From positions 2,542,001-2,606,000 of the forward strand of contig NZ_CP047385.1 in assembly GCF_000807775.2 (NCBI RefSeq): DNA of 64,000 nt. Direction: 5' to 3'. Position numbers and translations under genes: made by a program. This DNA comes from Pandoraea fibrosis (lineage in GTDB: Bacteria; Pseudomonadota; Gammaproteobacteria; Burkholderiales; Burkholderiaceae). Of the stretch, positions 60,474 through 64,000 are shown piece after piece (position 1 is the stretch's first letter; each line of letters starts with the position of its first letter). The notes under the pieces are model-generated. The model saw only the letters and a list, made by a program, of their open reading frames with translations, searched no databases and was not told the origin of the DNA.

Positions 60474-62546
60474 TCAGTTGCCGGTCTGCATGTGCTGTGC
60501 CACTTCCTGCATCAGGGCCATCTGACTGTTGAACGGCGTTTTACCGGGTTTGCGCCGCACGTAGCTGCCGTCCGAGCGCATCAGCCAGGCGGCCGTGTTG
60601 TCGCGCAGGTGAACCATCAGCCCTTCTCGAATCACGCGGGCCTTCAGGCGCTTGTCGCGCACCGGGAACGCCACTTCCACGCGGCGGAAGAAGTTGCGTT
60701 CCATCCAGTCGGCGCTGGAAAGCATGACTTGCTCGTCGCCGTTCGCGTAGAAGTAATAGATGCGATGGTGTTCGAGAAAGCGCCCCACGATCGAGCGGAC
60801 GGTAATGTTCTCCGACAGTCCCGATACGCCGGCGCGCAATGCGCACACACCGCGCACGATCAGATCGATCTTCACGCCGGCGCGCGACGCCTTGTACAAC
60901 TCGGCAATGATCGTTGGCTCGAGCAACGCATTCATTTTCGCGATGATGCGCGCCTTCTTGCCTGAGGCCGCCGCTTCCGTCTCGCGACGGATCGCCTCGA
61001 GCAGATGCGAATGCATGGTGAACGGCGACTGCCACAATGCGTGCAGATGTGTCTGACGGCCGATGCCGGTCAATTGCTGGAAGACGACGTGCACATCGGC
61101 ACACAGGGCCTCGTCGGCCGTCATCAGGCCGAAGTCGGTGTACAGGCGGGCAGTGCGCGGGTGATAGTTGCCGGTGCCAAGGTGAACGTAACGCTTGAGG
61201 AACGTCTTCTTGCCCTGACGGGTGCGTCGCACCACCAGCAGCATCTTCGCATGGCACTTGTGGCCGACCACGCCGTACACGACGTGAGCACCGACGGCCT
61301 CGAGGCGGGCGGCCCAGTTGATGTTCGTCTGCTCGTCGAAGCGCGCCAGCAATTCCACCACCACCGTGACTTCCTTGCCGTTGCGCGCCGCTTCCATGAG
61401 GGCATCCATCAGCGAGGATTCGTTGCCGGTGCGATAGATCGTTTGCTTGATCGCCACGACATCGGGATCGCGTGCGGCCTGCAACAATAGTTCGAGCACG
61501 GGCTGGAAGCTGTCGTAGGGGTGATGCAGCAGCAAATCGCCCTGATCGATGAGATCGAAAATCGCGGGCGACGCGCTCATGCGCTTGGGCAGCGCAGGCA
61601 CGAACGGTACGAACTTCAGGTCGGGGCGGTCGACCATCTCCGGCAACGGCATCAGGCGCACGAGATTGACCGGACCTTTCACGCGGTAGCAGTCCGAGTC
61701 GGACAGGCCGCACTCGGTCTGAAGGCGCCGCACCAGGCGTGCCGGGGCGCCGGCATCGACTTCGAGGCGGACGGCGTCGCCGAGATGGCGGGCCGGGAGT
61801 TCGCCTTGCAGCGCGGTACGAAGGTTGGTGATTTCGTCTTCGTCGACGAAAAGATCGCTGTTTCGCGTGACACGAAACTGGTGGCAGCCCTTGGCGGTCA
61901 GTCCCGGGAACAGTTCGCTGGCAAAGCGCAGCATAAGCGAGCTGAGCAGCACGAAGCTGTTCGGCAAGGGGGCGAGCGCCGCGGGCATGGGCACGAGACG
62001 GGGCAGGGCGCGCGGTGCCTGAACGATGGCGAGTTCGGCGTCGCGGCCGAAGGCGTCCTTGCCTTCGAGTTCGACGGCGAAGTTCAGGCTCTTGTTGAGT
62101 ACGCGGGGGAACGGGTGAGCGGGATCGAGCCCGATGGGCGTGAGCACCGGTACGAGTTCGCGCAGGAAGTAGTCGCGGGCCCACTCGACCTGGGCGTCGT
62201 TCCACTGGCCGGAGGGGTGAAACGCGATGCCCTCGGCTTCCAGCAGGGGCAGGATGCTGTCGAACATGGCGTACTGCTTTTCGACGAGCGCTTGTGCCCG
62301 GGCGCACACTTGCGTGTAAACTTGCTGAAACGTCATGCCGTCGGGCGTGAGCATGCCCGGATTCTCGCGCATTTGCTCCTTCAGTCCGGCGACGCGGATC
62401 TCGAAGAATTCATCCATATTGCTACTCACGATACAGACGAAGCGCAGACGCTCTAATAGTGGCGTGGCCGGATCGGCCGCCTGGGCAAGCACACGTTCGT
62501 TAAACGCAAGGATGCCCAGCTCGCGATTGAGCAGCGGGTAATTCAT
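60474..62546 (-). CDS. ppk: Polyphosphate kinase 1
   Basis: 690 residues from ATG 62546 (MNYPLLNRELGILAFN), close to the E. coli length; an ATG at 62588 is in frame, but it nearly touches the candidate Pho box, so a promoter there would place the RNA start downstream of it. PPK1 features are an N-terminal LNRELGILAFNERVLAQA with SSNMDEFFEIRVAGLK; the active-site His in YVHLGTGNYHPRTARLYTD near 445; the second conserved His in RFLEHHRIYYF near 605; and SSADWMERNFFRR. It reversibly transfers ATP gamma-phosphate to polyphosphate at the membrane. It is divergent from ppx, its degradative counterpart. Confidence 0.96.
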   Translation of the reverse strand: MNYPLLNRELGILAFNERVLAQAADPATPLLERLRFVCIVSSNMDEFFEIRVAGLKEQMRENPGMLTPDGMTFQQVYTQVCARAQALVEKQYAMFDSILPLLEAEGIAFHPSGQWNDAQVEWARDYFLRELVPVLTPIGLDPAHPFPRVLNKSLNFAVELEGKDAFGRDAELAIVQAPRALPRLVPMPAALAPLPNSFVLLSSLMLRFASELFPGLTAKGCHQFRVTRNSDLFVDEDEITNLRTALQGELPARHLGDAVRLEVDAGAPARLVRRLQTECGLSDSDCYRVKGPVNLVRLMPLPEMVDRPDLKFVPFVPALPKRMSASPAIFDLIDQGDLLLHHPYDSFQPVLELLLQAARDPDVVAIKQTIYRTGNESSLMDALMEAARNGKEVTVVVELLARFDEQTNINWAARLEAVGAHVVYGVVGHKCHAKMLLVVRRTRQGKKTFLKRYVHLGTGNYHPRTARLYTDFGLMTADEALCADVHVVFQQLTGIGRQTHLHALWQSPFTMHSHLLEAIRRETEAAASGKKARIIAKMNALLEPTIIAELYKASRAGVKIDLIVRGVCALRAGVSGLSENITVRSIVGRFLEHHRIYYFYANGDEQVMLSSADWMERNFFRRVEVAFPVRDKRLKARVIREGLMVHLRDNTAAWLMRSDGSYVRRKPGKTPFNSQMALMQEVAQHMQTGN

Positions 62547-62595
62547 AGTCGACGTGCGAAAGACATGGGATTGGCGTGAATTCTTCATCCGTATT

Positions 62596-62613
62596 GTTAC
62601 AGTTATATGACAT
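62596..62613 (-). promoter_or_regulatory. Candidate Pho box facing ppk
   Basis: Read on the minus strand, ATGTCAT-ATAA-CTGTAAC: each 7-mer differs from CTGTCAT by one or two bases, and the two are 11 bp apart with an AT-only spacer. It lies 50 bp before the chosen ppk start. Confidence 0.55.
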
Positions 62614-62619
62614 TCACAT

Positions 62620-62637
62620 TTGTCAACGACGTGTCAT
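62620..62637 (+). promoter_or_regulatory. Candidate Pho box, middle of the ppk/ppx gap
   Basis: TTGTCAA (62620-62626) and GTGTCAT (62631-62637) with a 4-bp spacer; both halves keep the TGTCA core and the 11-bp period, reading towards ppx. Confidence 0.5.
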
Positions 62638-62644
62638 ATTCGAT

Positions 62645-62673
62645 TTGTAACTTATTCGTCATTTATTTGTCGA
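62645..62673 (+). promoter_or_regulatory. Candidate triple Pho half-site array facing ppx
   Basis: Three 7-mers at exact 11-bp steps: TTGTAAC (62645), TCGTCAT (62656) and TTGTCGA (62667), the two spacers both TTAT. Individual matches are moderate; the phasing and AT spacers are what support it. It ends 67 bp before the ppx ATG. Confidence 0.45.
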
Positions 62674-62740
62674 GTGGACGTCATGCTTCTAAGGTGAAGC
62701 ATCGTGCACTCCGGCACTCTTCGCTCAGGCGCATCCTCAC

Positions 62741-64000
62741 ATGAGTACCCCATCGCCCTTGCTTGCGGCCGTCGATCTCGGCTCGAACAGTTTTCGCCTG
62801 ATCATCGGCCGTGTGGAGGAGACGTCCGCCGGTACGCAGATCTATCAGGTCGATGCACTGCGCGAGCCGGTCCGGCTTGCGGCTGGCCTGAACGCGGAGA
62901 AGTACCTGGACCATCCGTCGCAGCAGCGCGGCTGGGAGGTGCTCAAGCGTTTCGGGGAGCGCCTGCGCGGGTTTCATCCCGATCAGGTGCGCGCAGTCGC
63001 CACGAATACACTGCGTGTCGCAAAGAACGCGCAGGACTTTCTCGGTGAAGCACAACGCGCGCTCGGGTTTCCCATCGAAGTGATCGCCGGGCGGGAAGAG
63101 GCGCGTCTGATTTATGCCGGCGCGGCGCACTCGGTGCCCACGTGCCCCGGCAACCGGCTGGTGGTGGACATTGGCGGCGGCTCGACGGAGTTCATTATCG
63201 GGCAAGATTACGAGCCGCTGATTATGGAGAGCTTATATATTGGCTGCGTCAGTCACAGCCGTCTCTTTTTCCCCAGCGGTAATGTCGACGAATACGCGAT
63301 GAAGCAGGCCGAATTGGCTGCTCGCCGTGAAATTCAGATCATTTCGGCGGCGTTTCGCGATGCCGGCTGGTCGCAGGCCATCGGCTCGTCGGGCACGGCA
63401 CGCGCGTTGGCCGAACTGCTTGAAGCCAACGGCTTCAACGACGGTGGCGTGCACGGTCTCACGCGGGGCGGTCTTGAGCGGCTCAAGCGAGCGCTCATCA
63501 AGGCCGAGAACGCCAATCGTCTCAAGCTCGCAGGGCTCAAGCAGGACCGTATTCCGGTGCTGCCTGGCGGTCTGTCCATCATGCTCTCTGTCTTCAACGA
63601 ACTCGAAGTCGATCATATGGAGACGACCGACGCCGCGCTGCGTCTCGGTGTGATGTACGACCTGCTGGGGCGAACGCAGCATCAGGATATGCGCGCCGTG
63701 ACGGTGGAGCAGTTCGTGCGGCGTTACGGGGTGGACCGTGCGCAGGCTGAACGTGTCGGGAATCTGGCGATTTCGCTGTACCGTCAGTTGCCGGTCGATG
63801 CCGCCGAGGGCGACGAAGATGCCCAGGACGATGGCCGCGAGGAGGGCGAGGCGTTGCTCAACTGGGCATCGTCGCTGCATGAGATGGGCCTGTCGATTTC
63901 GCACAGCGCGTATCACAAGCATTCGGCTTATATCGGCAGCAACGCGGATATGCCGGGTTTTTCGCGTCCCGATCAGGCGCGACTGGCGGAGTTGTTGCTC
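62741..64000 (+). CDS. ppx: Exopolyphosphatase, 3' end outside window
   Basis: 420 codons are present from ATG 62741, with no stop before the window end; full-length relatives are about 500 residues. The actin-like ASKHA fold is shown by LAAVDLGSNSFRLIIGRVEE near 8 (phosphate 1 loop), ATNTLRVAKNAQDFL near 87, the catalytic Glu region in GREEARLIYAGAA near 113, and the second phosphate loop VVDIGGGSTEFIIG near 137. Later HD-type helices are visible, with LHEMGLSISHSAYHKHSAYI near 379. It removes terminal phosphates from polyphosphate (or acts on pppGpp). It is divergent from ppk. Confidence 0.95.
   Translation, partial: MSTPSPLLAAVDLGSNSFRLIIGRVEETSAGTQIYQVDALREPVRLAAGLNAEKYLDHPSQQRGWEVLKRFGERLRGFHPDQVRAVATNTLRVAKNAQDFLGEAQRALGFPIEVIAGREEARLIYAGAAHSVPTCPGNRLVVDIGGGSTEFIIGQDYEPLIMESLYIGCVSHSRLFFPSGNVDEYAMKQAELAARREIQIISAAFRDAGWSQAIGSSGTARALAELLEANGFNDGGVHGLTRGGLERLKRALIKAENANRLKLAGLKQDRIPVLPGGLSIMLSVFNELEVDHMETTDAALRLGVMYDLLGRTQHQDMRAVTVEQFVRRYGVDRAQAERVGNLAISLYRQLPVDAAEGDEDAQDDGREEGEALLNWASSLHEMGLSISHSAYHKHSAYIGSNADMPGFSRPDQARLAELLL

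Overview
The window is a piece of a high-GC betaproteobacterial chromosome. The gene order carA-leuE-carB-greA-DUF4149-yhbY-rlmE-ftsH-folP-glmM-pstSCAB-phoU-phoBR-ppk-ppx and the protein sequences are typical of Burkholderiales; Pandoraea or a close Burkholderiaceae relative is my best guess, but the genus is an inference. No tRNA, rRNA, CRISPR array, intact insertion sequence or phage gene was seen.

Region 1 (1-10.4 kb): the 3' end of gloB, lytic transglycosylase mltD, propionyl-CoA synthetase prpE, a DHA2-type multidrug transporter, and a LysR regulator divergent from an M20 hydrolase gene that overlaps a metabolite:H+ symporter gene. Region 2 (10.5-25 kb): a small DUF5076-like gene, then a minus-strand locus that reads cdiB-cdiA-cdiI followed by a lipoprotein gene. 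This is a two-partner-secretion contact-dependent growth inhibition (CDI) system with a 3596-residue CdiA. The last ~870 bp of cdiA (after the VENN motif), the tiny membrane-protein immunity gene and the lipoprotein gene are clearly AT-rich against a GC-rich CdiA body, as expected for an exchangeable toxin-immunity module. The toxin is of unrecognised type.

Region 3 (25.4-33.4 kb): a seven-gene plus-strand operon for aerobic 2-aminobenzoate (anthranilate) degradation through 2-aminobenzoyl-CoA: a monooxygenase/reductase fusion, SDR dehydrogenase, enoyl-CoA hydratase, acyl-CoA dehydrogenase, CoA ligase, thioesterase and a RidA-type deaminase. Region 4 (33.6-40.4 kb): ureidoglycolate lyase and allantoicase (ureide use), a DctA carrier, and a divergent SDR-trehalase-FadR/GntR group.

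Region 5 (40.4-64 kb): core housekeeping and phosphate genes. carA and carB are separated by a leucine-type exporter. greA, a DUF4149 membrane protein, yhbY, rlmE, ftsH (TTG start), folP and glmM follow. The phosphate regulon runs pstS-pstC-pstA-pstB-phoU-phoB-phoR, then convergent ppk and divergent ppx, the latter cut by the window edge. PhoB-box-like repeats with the expected 11-bp period lie before pstS and are densely packed in the short ppk/ppx divergent gap, which suggests that polyphosphate metabolism is controlled by the PhoB protein encoded here.

Many start codons were moved from the longest open frame to an internal ATG/GTG/TTG on the basis of Shine-Dalgarno position, signal peptides or family length; each case is noted.
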